NCBI RefSeq assembly: GCF_022549675.1
Contig: NZ_JAKZGR010000004.1
Location: 62,001-126,000, forward strand
Source: Belliella kenyensis
GTDB taxonomy: Bacteria; Bacteroidota; Bacteroidia; Cytophagales; Cyclobacteriaceae
Direction: 5' to 3'
DNA length: 64,000 nucleotides
The position numbers were made by a program, and so were the translations under genes. Position 1 is the first letter of the stretch. Each line of letters begins with the position of its first letter. Below, piece after piece: positions 19,757 through 28,528 of this stretch. The notes under the pieces were generated by a model. The model saw nothing but the letters and a program-made list of their open reading frames with translations, was not told where the DNA came from and ran no database searches.

Positions 19757-20208
19757 AAAAATTATTCTTAATACTTTTGACTCTAAGTCTTGGAACCTTA
19801 GGTATCAATGCCCAAACTGATGATGAAGCTATTAAAGCGACCATTAGCTCACTTTTTGAAGGAATGAAAACCAAAGATCAAGCTTTGATTGAGTCGGCAT
19901 TTCATCCCCAAGCAGTGATGCATACTGCATCACAAAATGAGTCAGGTACCATGCTTGGTAGCAATTCAGTAAATGATTTCATCAATAGAATAGCCACTAC
20001 ACCAGTAGAAACCATCATAGATGAGCGAATTCTTCAATATGAAATCAACATAGATGATAAAATCGCACAAGCATGGACACCTTATGAGTTTTACGTAAAT
20101 GATAATTTCAGTCACTGTGGAGTGAATGCCTTCTCATTGATAAAGACATCCGAAGGCTGGAAGATCACCTATGTGATAGATACGAGACGAAAAGAAAACT
20201 GCAAATAA
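19753..20208 (+). CDS. Exported NTF2-like (SnoaL/DUF4440-type) protein
   Basis: The 151-residue protein has a signal peptide (MKKLFLILLTLSLGTLGINA, then QTDDE). The mature domain shows the NTF2-like order: helix with AIKATISSLFEGMKTKD, a strand around ALIESAFHPQAVMH, and C-terminal strands (QAWTPYEFYVN, NAFSLIKTSEGWKITYVID). These cone-shaped folds bind small molecules or act as scaffolds; no catalytic set is evident. It overlaps the GIN gene by 4 bp and is closed by a strong terminator. Confidence 0.85.
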   Translation: MKKLFLILLTLSLGTLGINAQTDDEAIKATISSLFEGMKTKDQALIESAFHPQAVMHTASQNESGTMLGSNSVNDFINRIATTPVETIIDERILQYEINIDDKIAQAWTPYEFYVNDNFSHCGVNAFSLIKTSEGWKITYVIDTRRKENCK

Positions 20209-20210
20209 AA

Positions 20211-20256
20211 AATCCTCCTAAACTGCTGTATTAAGGTTTAGGAGGATTTTCTTTTT
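20211..20256. terminator. Bidirectional Rho-independent terminator
   Basis: A perfect 13-bp stem (AATCCTCCTAAAC, 20211-20223, with GTTTAGGAGGATT, 20236-20248) is flanked by T-rich runs in both directions. It can end both the NTF2-like gene and the convergent META gene. Confidence 0.92.
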
Positions 20257-20276
20257 AAATTCTATAATTTTTATAC

Positions 20277-20696
20277 CTATTGCTGCGGCACAAAGCTCAT
20301 CAATTCTTTGGCTCCATCCAGAAGCGTTAGTTTATTTTTGGCTACCTTAACATTCTTCGCCTGATTCAATAGGGAGAGGAACTGATCTTCACCTCCACCT
20401 TGACATGCTTTTTTCGTCATTGCGCCAGGATCTAAGCTCAAGGATGTTCCATCTAGTTGAAAATTTCCATTAAAGTTATTACAACCTGCAAATCCAGCTA
20501 ATTTTCCACCATCCATAAAGTTTAAAAATGGAATCCCTGAGGTAAATTTACTTGCATCTAACCCTCCTCCCAAAATAGAAGATAGCACCCAGTTATTCCC
20601 CGTCAATAAACTCAATGGATTGAAGTTGTTGATAGAACTGCATGAAGAGAAACTCAAAAACACGAGTAGAAACAAAGCATTTGCTAATTTTTTCAT
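20277..20696 (-). CDS. META-domain lipoprotein
   Basis: The 139-residue protein has a lipoprotein signal with lipobox FSSC (C19). The rest matches the META/HslJ fold: NNWVLSSILGG, then LAGFAGCNNFNGNFQLDG, and LSLDPGAMTKKACQGGGEDQFLSLLNQA ending in a strand-rich tail. META proteins in Gram-negatives are envelope lipoproteins linked to stress or antibiotic tolerance; the role here is unproven. It stands alone. Confidence 0.9.
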   Translation of the reverse strand: MKKLANALFLLVFLSFSSCSSINNFNPLSLLTGNNWVLSSILGGGLDASKFTSGIPFLNFMDGGKLAGFAGCNNFNGNFQLDGTSLSLDPGAMTKKACQGGGEDQFLSLLNQAKNVKVAKNKLTLLDGAKELMSFVPQQ

Positions 20697-21239
20697 AAAA
20701 TATTAGTTTAAAATGTATTTAATTAAGGTCTGAAATTAAAAAAATATACGGATTAATCTAAATGCTAAAAACTTTTTTAAGCATAAACGCACAGACAGCA
20801 GTAGGCAAGCCAATCAAAATGTTCTTTGGATTTTGAAAAAAGTAAGTTACTAGTAATTTTCCGTATATGCCTATTCGTATAATCTTTTCCAAATTTCAAA
20901 AAACTAAACTTACAGCATGATATAAACAACTTCATATTAATTGGAAAAACGACTAGCAAAAAAGCATTTGATCGCCAAGATAATTTTATAAATTACTAAA
21001 AGGAGATGGATATGGGTATAATTTGTTTTTTTTAAAACTTACAAGCTAAAAATGGAATTAAATCAATATTTACAGGAGACAAACAGAATTATCAATTGTA
21101 ATTAGTTTAGATTTTTAAATAAAAACCACATCAAATATTATCATTATACCAATTTACATGGTCAAACCTTATAAATTCTGCAATAAAATTTTTTGAGTTT
21201 TGAAAAATTGTAATTAGAATTGTAAATCAATTACAAATC
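20697..21239 (+). other. AT-rich intergenic region upstream of the thr leader
   Basis: No convincing gene, tRNA or repeat is visible. It is very AT-rich, especially 21000-21239, and must contain the promoter of the thr operon and that of the META gene. I could not find a clear TAnnTTTG element. Confidence 0.5.
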
Positions 21240-21314
21240 ATGCAAAGGACACAGTCACATTCTTTCAATCAGAAAGCTCCTATCGTAAGGAAAGGGGAGT
21301 GCATTTTTATAAGC

Positions 21315-21353
21315 ATGACTACCACTACAACATTCACTACCATCACGGGGTAA
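21315..21353 (+). CDS. thrL: Threonine operon leader peptide
   Basis: This 12-codon frame encodes MTTTTTFTTITG: eight Thr and one Ile, directly before thrABC. Ribosome stalling at Thr (and Ile) codons is the classic sensor of thr-operon attenuation. An ATG at 21240 is in frame with no stop between, so the leader could be 37 residues (starting MQRTQSHSF); in both cases the Thr run is at its end. The stop codon lies inside a hairpin loop. Confidence 0.88.
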   Translation: MTTTTTFTTITG

Positions 21354-21409
21354 TCCCGTGCTGACTATCTCATATTGCCCCATTAAAAGTGGTTTGTCTT
21401 ACTCAAACC
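21344..21409 (+). promoter_or_regulatory. Attenuator region of the thr operon
   Basis: Two mutually exclusive pairings overlap the end of the leader frame. CACGGG (21344-21349) can pair with CCCGTG (21355-21360), or GGGGTAAT (21347-21354) with ATTGCCCC (21374-21381, one G-U). A third hairpin, GGTTTG/CAAACC (21391-21409), follows. This fits a ribosome-controlled switch, but no clean U-tract terminator is seen, so the exact termination step is inferred. Confidence 0.65.
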
Positions 21410-21449
21410 CGATAATCGCTATATTCAAATCAGGAAGAATCATATTTTT

Positions 21450-23906
21450 ATGAAAATATTAAAATTTGGAGGCTCATCGGTAGCCAATCAAGAAAACATC
21501 AAAAAAGTCTTTGAAATTATCAAAGAGGCGAAATCTCATTCAGACATTGCCATCGTATTTTCTGCCTTTGGTGGCGTGACGGAAGTACTCCTCAATAGTG
21601 CATCCAATGCCAAGCATGGAGACAAATCTTTTGTAGAAGCTATCAAAAAACTAGAAGACAGACATATTGAAATAGTTCGTCAACTTATTCCAATAAGTCT
21701 ACAATCTCCCGTTCTGACCTTTGTCAAAGTCAGGTTCAACGAACTAGAGGATCTCTTCCATGGTATCTACTTGATCAAAGAATGCTCTCCAAGGACACTA
21801 GACTATGTAGCAAGTTTTGGAGAAAGACTTTCTGCATTCATATTAGCTGAGGCACTTAAAGCAAGTGGTTTTGATGCCAAATACCTTGATGCTAGAGAAA
21901 TCATCAGGACAAACGACCGATTTGGGAACGCCAAAGTAGATTTTTCAATAACAAATGATCTGATCCAAGACTATTTTCATCAACATCAAGGCATGCAAGT
22001 GATCACAGGTTTTGTGTCCTCCACAGCCAAAGGAGAGACTACCACGCTAGGCCGAAGTGGTTCTGACTATACAGCGGCGATTGTTGCTTCGGCACTGAAT
22101 GCCGACAGCTTGGAGATTTGGACAGATGTGTCTGGTGTATTGACATCAGATCCAAGGCTGGTATATTCTGCTTTTACTATTCCGCAGCTAAGCTACTATG
22201 AAGCGATGGAGCTTTCTCACTTTGGAGCCAAAGTGATATTCCCATCCACCATGCAGCCGGCGATGAAGAAAGGTATTCCAATATTCATCAAAAACACCTT
22301 CGAACCTAGCAATGCGGGCACTTTGATCAATGGTGATGCCCCATCAGGCAAACTGATTAAAGGTATCTCTTCCATGTCTGACATTTCATTGCTAAACATC
22401 CAAGGGGCAGGTATCCTTGACGTGATCGATGTAAATAGAAGGATATTTGGAGCCTTATCAAGTGCCAATGTCAATGTGATCTTGATATCTCAAGCATCCT
22501 CAGAGCAAATCACATGCTTAGCAATCAAAACAGCCGATGTATCTGCTGCAAAAGAGTCCGTGGAGCGGGAGTTTTTTCATGAAATCAGAAATGGTGAAAT
22601 CGATGTAGTACATGTGATCTCAGATCTAGCTGTAGTCGCTGTAGTAGGGGAAAATATGAAGCAAAACCCAGGTGCTAGTGGAAGGATGTTCCAAGCTTTG
22701 GGTCAAAACAATGTCAATGTCTACGCCATAGCTCAGGGTAGTTCGGAGCTAAATATCTCTGCTGTAGTTTCTAAGGCTGATTTGCAGAAAGCCTTGAATG
22801 CGCTTCACGAAGCATTTTTCCTATCAGATAATAAAGTGCTTCACGTATTCTTGGTGGGTGTAGGACTGATAGGCCAAGCCTTGATCAAAATGATCGCCAA
22901 TCAACAATTCAAACTCCAAAAGGAAAACTTACTAGACATTCAAATACATGGTATAGCAAATTCAAGATATATGGCATTTCATGAGGATGGATTTGATTTG
23001 AAAAATTGTCCTCTACCAGAAGATGCACCAAAAGCCTCACAGATGGATTTGGAAAAATTCATTGCTCAGATGGAGTCTATGAACTTCTCCAATTCTGTAT
23101 TCGTAGATTGTACAGCTAGCCAAGATGTAGCCGATTTCTATGAAAGAATTCTAGAAGCCAAGGTCGGCATCGTCACACCAAATAAAAAAGCGAACTCTGG
23201 ATCTTTGGAAAAGTACAAAAATCTTAAAAAACTCGCTGGAAAACGTGGTGTGAAATTCCTATATGAGACCAATGTAGCTGCTGGTTTACCCGTGATCAAT
23301 ACCCTTCAAGATTTGATGCTGAGTGGCGATAAGGTGTTGAAAATTGAGGCAGTACTCAGTGGTTCTATGAATTATATTTTCAGTGAGTTGGAAAATGGAG
23401 CTCCTTTCTCTGAAGTAGTGAAAAAAGCAAAGGAATTAGGGTACACTGAGCCAGATCCAAGGGATGATTTGAGTGGAATGGATGTCGCGAGAAAAATACT
23501 GATTCTAGGGCGTGAAGCTGAGCAAGACTTACACTTTGAAGACATCAGCATACAGAGCATGGTTCCAGAGGACTGTGTTATAACGAAAGATGTCTCAGAT
23601 TTTTTTGAAAAACTCAAAGGTCATGATGCAGCATTTTCTAAGCTACTTACTGATGCGGCTGACAAAGGAGAGAAGTTGAGGTTCATGGCAACTTTAGAAA
23701 ATGGAAAAGCCAAAGTGGGACTACAATCCTTGGCTCAAAGTCACCCATTCTCTACCCTGAGAGGCAGTGATAACATGATCCTGTTCACTACAGAACGCTA
23801 TCATGATTTCCCAATGATCATCAGAGGACCTGGGGCAGGAGCAGATGTAACGGCTGCGGGCGTATTTGCAGATGTAATTAGAATCGGTAACTACTCAAGA
23901 TCATGA
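21450..23906 (+). CDS. thrA: Bifunctional aspartokinase / homoserine dehydrogenase
   Basis: The 818-residue fusion catalyses the first and third steps from aspartate to threonine. The aspartokinase half (about 1-290) starts MKILKFGGSSVANQENIKKV and contains TTLGRSGSDYTAAIVA. Two ACT regulatory segments follow (about 300-450: DISLLNIQGAGIL and VAVVGENMKQNPGASGRMF). The homoserine dehydrogenase half (about 465-818) has a Rossmann start VFLVGVGLIGQALI, TPNKKANSG, NVAAGLPVINTLQDL and GYTEPDPRDDLSGMDVARK with catalytic Asp/Lys. Length matches ThrA/MetL. Start ATG 21450 lies 96 bp after the leader stop. Thr feedback is likely from the ACT domains. Confidence 0.96.
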   Translation: MKILKFGGSSVANQENIKKVFEIIKEAKSHSDIAIVFSAFGGVTEVLLNSASNAKHGDKSFVEAIKKLEDRHIEIVRQLIPISLQSPVLTFVKVRFNELEDLFHGIYLIKECSPRTLDYVASFGERLSAFILAEALKASGFDAKYLDAREIIRTNDRFGNAKVDFSITNDLIQDYFHQHQGMQVITGFVSSTAKGETTTLGRSGSDYTAAIVASALNADSLEIWTDVSGVLTSDPRLVYSAFTIPQLSYYEAMELSHFGAKVIFPSTMQPAMKKGIPIFIKNTFEPSNAGTLINGDAPSGKLIKGISSMSDISLLNIQGAGILDVIDVNRRIFGALSSANVNVILISQASSEQITCLAIKTADVSAAKESVEREFFHEIRNGEIDVVHVISDLAVVAVVGENMKQNPGASGRMFQALGQNNVNVYAIAQGSSELNISAVVSKADLQKALNALHEAFFLSDNKVLHVFLVGVGLIGQALIKMIANQQFKLQKENLLDIQIHGIANSRYMAFHEDGFDLKNCPLPEDAPKASQMDLEKFIAQMESMNFSNSVFVDCTASQDVADFYERILEAKVGIVTPNKKANSGSLEKYKNLKKLAGKRGVKFLYETNVAAGLPVINTLQDLMLSGDKVLKIEAVLSGSMNYIFSELENGAPFSEVVKKAKELGYTEPDPRDDLSGMDVARKILILGREAEQDLHFEDISIQSMVPEDCVITKDVSDFFEKLKGHDAAFSKLLTDAADKGEKLRFMATLENGKAKVGLQSLAQSHPFSTLRGSDNMILFTTERYHDFPMIIRGPGAGADVTAAGVFADVIRIGNYSRS

Positions 23907-24832
23907 AAAAATCCATCAGGGCTTTTGCACCGGCTACTGTAGCTAATGTATCGTGTGGATTTGATATCCTAGGATTTGCTATCGATGAGCTAGGTGACCA
24001 AGTGGAAGTCACACTAAGTGATGAGCCTGGCCTTCGGGTAGTATTGATAGAGGGTGATGGTGGAAGGCTTCCTTATGAAGCTGAAAAAAACACCTGTACA
24101 GTTGCCATACAAGCTATGCTAGATCAGCATGGCTTTGATGGAGGGATGGAAATATCTCTTTACAAAGGGCTTCCACTTGGCTCAGGCATGGGATCCTCAG
24201 CTGCAAGTGCAGCTGCTGCTTTGATTGCCGCAAATGCTTTACTTGGTGAACCTTATGATAAAAAAGAATTGGTAAACTTTGCCGTAGAGGCAGAAAGGAT
24301 AGCTTGTGGAGCTGCTCATGCTGACAATGTTGCGCCTTCTCTATTGGGCGGATTTGTCTTGATTAGAGATTACCATCCACTAGATGTTATCAAATTACCA
24401 GTTCCAAAAGGTTTATTCTGCACTTTACTACACCCTCATTTGGAGTTAAACACATCGGATTCAAGGTCTGTTTTGAAAAAACAATTATCGCTAAAAGACG
24501 CCACGATACAATCTGGGAATATAGCTGGCCTGATTTCTGGTCTATATCAATCTGATTTTAACTTGATAAGCAGGTCTCTTAAAGATGTCATCGCAGAACC
24601 AACACGTGCACTACTGATACCAGGATTTTACGAGCTAAGGCTAGCCATCCAACGTATTGGCGCATTGGGCTCTGGAATATCAGGATCCGGGCCTACGATC
24701 TTTGTACTCTCACCATCTAGAAAAGTAGCAGAAGAGGTTGCTACCGTAGGTCAAGAAGTATTTGCACAGATTGGACTTGAAGTAGATGCCTTTATATCCG
24801 AAGTGAATGATAAAGGTGCATATGTAATCTAA
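23903..24832 (+). CDS. thrB: Homoserine kinase
   Basis: The 309-residue GHMP kinase phosphorylates homoserine. It has the N-terminal strand RAFAPATVANVSCGFDILGFA, the phosphate loop GLPLGSGMGSSAASAAAAL and the C-terminal ALGSGISGSGPTIFVL motif. It overlaps thrA by 4 bp (ATGA), so it is translationally coupled. Confidence 0.96.
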   Translation: MKKSIRAFAPATVANVSCGFDILGFAIDELGDQVEVTLSDEPGLRVVLIEGDGGRLPYEAEKNTCTVAIQAMLDQHGFDGGMEISLYKGLPLGSGMGSSAASAAAALIAANALLGEPYDKKELVNFAVEAERIACGAAHADNVAPSLLGGFVLIRDYHPLDVIKLPVPKGLFCTLLHPHLELNTSDSRSVLKKQLSLKDATIQSGNIAGLISGLYQSDFNLISRSLKDVIAEPTRALLIPGFYELRLAIQRIGALGSGISGSGPTIFVLSPSRKVAEEVATVGQEVFAQIGLEVDAFISEVNDKGAYVI

Positions 24833-24856
24833 TGAAAATGCTTGAAAACAAAGAAC

Positions 24857-26155
24857 ATGAACTTCTACAGTACAAATAATCCAGAACACCAAGTATCACT
24901 AAAAGAAGCTGTGATCAAGGGGCTAGCACCAGATCAGGGTCTATATATGCCAGTTGCTATACCAATGCTTTCTCCAAGTATCATTGACAATCTCCACAAG
25001 ATGAGCTTTCAGGAGATAGGCTATGAAGTCCTAGGTGCACTATTTGAAGATCAACTTGAGCCTGATCAGATCAAAACATTAGTGGATCATACCTTGGTAT
25101 TTGATGCCCCACTTGTGGCATTGGAAGAAGGTGTCTATAGTTTGGAGCTTTTTCATGGACCTACATTGGCGTTCAAAGACTTCGGTGCAAGATTCTGCTC
25201 TAAGCTTATGTCTATCCTGATGGAAGACGAAAGTCAGCAAGTCAAAGTGTTGGTAGCTACATCTGGTGACACAGGAAGTGCTGTAGCCAATGGATTTTAT
25301 AAAGTACCTGGCGTGGAGGTAATCATCCTCTACCCAAAAGGGAAAGTAAGTGACTTACAAGAGAAGCAATTCACCACCTTAGGTGAAAACATCACGGCAT
25401 TAGAAATCGATGGAGTATTTGATGATTGCCAAAAACTAGTCAAAGAAGCATTTCTTGATGAAGAGTTGAACAGCAAGTTGATCTTGACGTCGGCCAATTC
25501 GATCAATGTCGCTAGGTGGATTCCACAATGTCTTTACTATTTTTACGCTTATTCCAAATTGGAAAAAACAGGTAAAAAATTGGCTATATCTGTTCCAAGT
25601 GGGAATTTCGGGAACTTAGGTGCCGGAATATTAGCAGAAAGAATGGGGCTTCCTATTGATACATTTATTGCCTCTACCAATGTCAATCGTGTGGTTCCAG
25701 CCTTTCTAGAAGGTGGAAGATTTGAGTCACAAGCATCGATCCCGACTATCAGCAATAGCATGGACGTGGGAAACCCAAGCAATTTCTACAGGTTGCTTGC
25801 ATTGTACGACAATGATGAAAGTCTATTTAGAGAAAAAGTAAAGGGTTTCTACTTTGATGATCATCACACCAGAGATGCCATGATCACAGTGTATCATCAA
25901 AGCAAATACATAATGGATCCTCATGGTGCTGTTGGCTACCTTGGCTTGAGAAATTTCCGAAAGCAATTTCCAGATGAATATGTAGGTATATTTTTGGAAA
26001 CAGCTCACCCAGGGAAATTCAGAGAAACAGTGGAACATGCTTTGAATCTAACAATAGAACTACCTGAAAGACTAGCGGCTTTCTTGGACGGTGAAAAACA
26101 AGCACTGCCTATGGAAAATGATTTTGAAGCATTCAAATCATACTTATTAAAGTAA
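24857..26155 (+). CDS. thrC: Threonine synthase
   Basis: From ATG 24857 (MNFYSTNNPEHQVSLKEAVI) the protein has 432 residues. It converts phosphohomoserine to threonine using PLP. The PLP lysine lies in FHGPTLAFKDFGARF, followed by VLVATSGDTGSAVANGFY and VPSGNFGNLGAGI, the phosphate-binding loops. It is 24 bp after thrB; a TTG at 24842 in the same frame is a less likely start. A strong terminator closes the operon. Confidence 0.96.
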   Translation: MNFYSTNNPEHQVSLKEAVIKGLAPDQGLYMPVAIPMLSPSIIDNLHKMSFQEIGYEVLGALFEDQLEPDQIKTLVDHTLVFDAPLVALEEGVYSLELFHGPTLAFKDFGARFCSKLMSILMEDESQQVKVLVATSGDTGSAVANGFYKVPGVEVIILYPKGKVSDLQEKQFTTLGENITALEIDGVFDDCQKLVKEAFLDEELNSKLILTSANSINVARWIPQCLYYFYAYSKLEKTGKKLAISVPSGNFGNLGAGILAERMGLPIDTFIASTNVNRVVPAFLEGGRFESQASIPTISNSMDVGNPSNFYRLLALYDNDESLFREKVKGFYFDDHHTRDAMITVYHQSKYIMDPHGAVGYLGLRNFRKQFPDEYVGIFLETAHPGKFRETVEHALNLTIELPERLAAFLDGEKQALPMENDFEAFKSYLLK

Positions 26156-26161
26156 CCAATA

Positions 26162-26199
26162 CCAAGACACTCTACTATGGCTATTGTAGAGTGTCTTGG
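26162..26199. terminator. Terminator of the thr operon
   Basis: A perfect 14-bp inverted repeat (CCAAGACACTCTAC, 26162-26175, with GTAGAGTGTCTTGG, 26186-26199) starts 6 bp after the thrC stop and is followed by a short T-containing stretch. It could also serve the convergent HigBA pair. Confidence 0.85.
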
Positions 26200-26278
26200 T
26201 TATCTTAAGCACATGCTTAATTTAAGCGAATATTTTTCAACACATTGACTAAAAAATAATATATCTCTTTTTCTTTTA

Positions 26279-26605
26279 TCAAAATAGCTTAACAAAGTTT
26301 TCCTCTAGCTTTACATTAAAATTGACTTCAGCTTTTAATGCTCTAAAAACTTTTAAAATAGTATCAATGGTCGCACTATTAGCGCTGCTTTCAAGTTTAG
26401 AAATTTGAGACTTCTGAACTCCCACAAGTCTGCCAAGCTCTTCTTGGGTCAAATTCCTTTCCTGTCTTGCAGCCTTAATCATTTTCCCTAATACATCCAT
26501 GCGAAGCTCATATTCATATTCGTCCCGTTCTAAAGTACCAACTTTACCGATATACTTATCTTTCATTTCGGCAAGTGAGTAGGTCTTAATTTCCTTGTGT
26601 GCCAT
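26279..26605 (-). CDS. XRE-type antitoxin (HigA-like)
   Basis: The 108-residue protein has a long N-terminal arm followed by a helix-turn-helix (about 38-92: LGKMIKAARQERNLTQEELG, then KSQISKLESSANSATIDTIL). It lies 4 bp downstream of a RelE/ParE-fold toxin, the reversed toxin-first order of HigBA. It should neutralise the toxin and repress the operon. Confidence 0.88.
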   Translation of the reverse strand: MAHKEIKTYSLAEMKDKYIGKVGTLERDEYEYELRMDVLGKMIKAARQERNLTQEELGRLVGVQKSQISKLESSANSATIDTILKVFRALKAEVNFNVKLEENFVKLF

Positions 26606-26609
26606 ATAT

Positions 26610-26951
26610 TCACTTTTTGCTTTTGTTATTGAAATATTCGATTTTCAATCTTACAGCCCTTTTAATTTCATTTGCAGGAACTTTATCAACTTTTTTAATG
26701 AAACCATGAGTTGCAATAACCAAGGTCTTTTTTCTATCCGTTTTGTCCCAAAACGCTAATAGTCTAATTTGACTCCCTAGAAATTTTGTTCGAAACTCCC
26801 AAATATCATTCTGAAGTTTCTTAAATAGTTTTGGATCATTCGTTTGCTCAGCAACATCGATATTGTAAAAGATTTTCTTAATTACCTTCATATCTTGCTT
26901 TGAAATGAACTCATTAGCTTCTTCTAAAAATTTTGTTTCAAAAAATCTCAT
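26610..26951 (-). CDS. RelE/ParE-superfamily toxin (HigB/Gp49-like)
   Basis: The 113-residue basic protein shows the Gp49-like order: N-terminal helices (FLEEANEFISKQDMKVIKKI), then IWEFRTKFLGSQIRLLAFWD and LVIATHGFIKKVDKVPANEI with a C-terminal helix. The segment HGFIKK followed by P and EI is typical of this toxin family, which cleaves mRNA on the ribosome. It precedes its antitoxin by 4 bp. Confidence 0.88.
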   Translation of the reverse strand: MRFFETKFLEEANEFISKQDMKVIKKIFYNIDVAEQTNDPKLFKKLQNDIWEFRTKFLGSQIRLLAFWDKTDRKKTLVIATHGFIKKVDKVPANEIKRAVRLKIEYFNNKSKK

Positions 26952-26975
26952 TTACAATAACGTATTTAACATGAT

Positions 26976-27019
26976 AAAGCTATGAAAAGTTTCTAAATTT
27001 AGAAACATTTCATAGCTTT
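26976..27019. terminator. Long hairpin terminator
   Basis: AAAGCTATGAAA (26976-26987) pairs with TTTCATAGCTTT (27008-27019), and an inner GTTTCTAAA/TTTAGAAAC extends the stem across one mismatch. It separates the PepSY gene from the HigBA pair and probably ends the SusC-SusD-PepSY transcript. Confidence 0.85.
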
Positions 27020-27064
27020 ATTTTAAACTACTTGATTGAATATCAACCCCAAATGATTAATAAA

Positions 27065-28450
27065 TCAACTCACACTTTCAGTCATTTTTGGAGTAGCACG
27101 CTTATTTAAGCTTGATTTCTTTTTACCCTTTTTCATCTTGTTGATCCAGATCAATGTACCTGTCACTGGTAGGCTTGTGGCAATCAAGCAAGCTATAAAG
27201 TAAAGTAACTTTGAAAATTGACCATACACATCACCTACGTGAAGTGCTTTGACAGATCTTGAGACACGTTCATTGAAAGGTTTGTCTCTGAAAATCTCTA
27301 CTTCTTTGACCGCCTTAGACACTGGGTCGAGATTCACCCTGTCACCAGCTGCTGGAGCAAAGAATCCTACTCTAGACTTTTGAACAGAAATATCATCTCC
27401 CGCTTTTTGCGGAATATTGACCCTATAATTTCCTTGATATGGCAAAGTTTCATCAACCACAAGGAGCAACTCTTCTATAGATGCTGCAAAAGTATAGGGA
27501 ATTTCTTCTGCTACTTCTCCATTCCTTTGCTGCTGTCCTCTCTCTCTTTCGCCACCATTTCCACCTCGGCCTCCACCATTTGGGGGACCTTGACCAGCGG
27601 GTCTTTCAGCTGGAGGAGCTTGGTAGGTACCTAATGTTTTTTGTAATCCTTCTCTGTACCAAGGGAAAGACCAAAATGGCCCAGTCACGCCCATCAAAAA
27701 CAAAATAATAATAGCATAAAAAGCCAAGGTATTGTGAAGATCATGATTGGTACGTTTCCAGCTTTTCCCAAATTTCACTTTAAGACCCTGCCTCCAACTT
27801 TTGATACGCTGTGGAAACCATATCACCATACCAGTAATCACCCCTATGGTAAACAAGATGGTGGCTGCCCCAGAGATATAGCTCCCCAAAGTCCTATTGG
27901 GCAATTCTCCTATCAACGGCTCCTCAATTTTATCAAGAAGCAACCATCGATGCAAGCTAAACATATAGCCCATAAAATCAGCAGCTTTGTTCGGCTCAGC
28001 ACTATTACCGAGAATCTCACCTGTGTAAGGATTGACAAAATAAGTAATACCAAACCTTCCTCCAGTATTCCCCTCTGGACGGACTGAGATCTGATAAGGC
28101 CTGTTTGACTTTTGCTCTAAAGTGATCCCAGTGATTGCTCCATTTGCCTCAGCTTTTACAGCAGCTATTGCTTCTTGGGCTGAGATCTTCTTCGCACCCT
28201 TTGGGACTTCTATGTGATAAAGGTGAGGTGCTCCCCACTCCCTGATCTCCGTATTGTACACATAAATGGTTCCTGTCAGACAAACCGCCAACAATACAAT
28301 CCCAGATGCAAGACCTACCCACAAGTGGATATCGTTGAAAAATTTCCTGATTTTTGGCCATAAGCCTAATGCCTTTTTTTCTTTCATGGTCATCAATGTT
28401 TGAGGTATACTTTCTAAATATTGTTTTTTTCTTGGTCGCAAATCAGTCAT
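27065..28450 (-). CDS. PepSY-domain inner-membrane protein (PepSY-TM family)
   Basis: The 461-residue protein has the PepSY-TM architecture: a first helix (DIHLWVGLASGIVLLAVCLTG), a periplasmic PepSY domain with SAQEAIAAVKAEANG, a second helix pair (SGAATILFTIGVITGMVIWF), HDLHNTLAFYAIIILFLMGV, a Gly/Arg-rich low-complexity loop (near 295-330), a second PepSY-like domain and a last helix. His residues in membrane segments (IHLW, SLHRW, HDLHN, ALHVG) suggest haem or metal binding, as in proposed ferric-siderophore reductases. It is 78 bp downstream of susD and probably last in the operon. An internal Met (residue 20) is an alternative start. Confidence 0.88.
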   Translation of the reverse strand: MTDLRPRKKQYLESIPQTLMTMKEKKALGLWPKIRKFFNDIHLWVGLASGIVLLAVCLTGTIYVYNTEIREWGAPHLYHIEVPKGAKKISAQEAIAAVKAEANGAITGITLEQKSNRPYQISVRPEGNTGGRFGITYFVNPYTGEILGNSAEPNKAADFMGYMFSLHRWLLLDKIEEPLIGELPNRTLGSYISGAATILFTIGVITGMVIWFPQRIKSWRQGLKVKFGKSWKRTNHDLHNTLAFYAIIILFLMGVTGPFWSFPWYREGLQKTLGTYQAPPAERPAGQGPPNGGGRGGNGGERERGQQQRNGEVAEEIPYTFAASIEELLLVVDETLPYQGNYRVNIPQKAGDDISVQKSRVGFFAPAAGDRVNLDPVSKAVKEVEIFRDKPFNERVSRSVKALHVGDVYGQFSKLLYFIACLIATSLPVTGTLIWINKMKKGKKKSSLNKRATPKMTESVS

Positions 28451-28528
28451 TTAAACAAGTTAAACTGCATACGATCTGAGGACAAAATCCCCAAATCGCA
28501 TGCAGTCATCTTTAAATGTGTTCTTATA

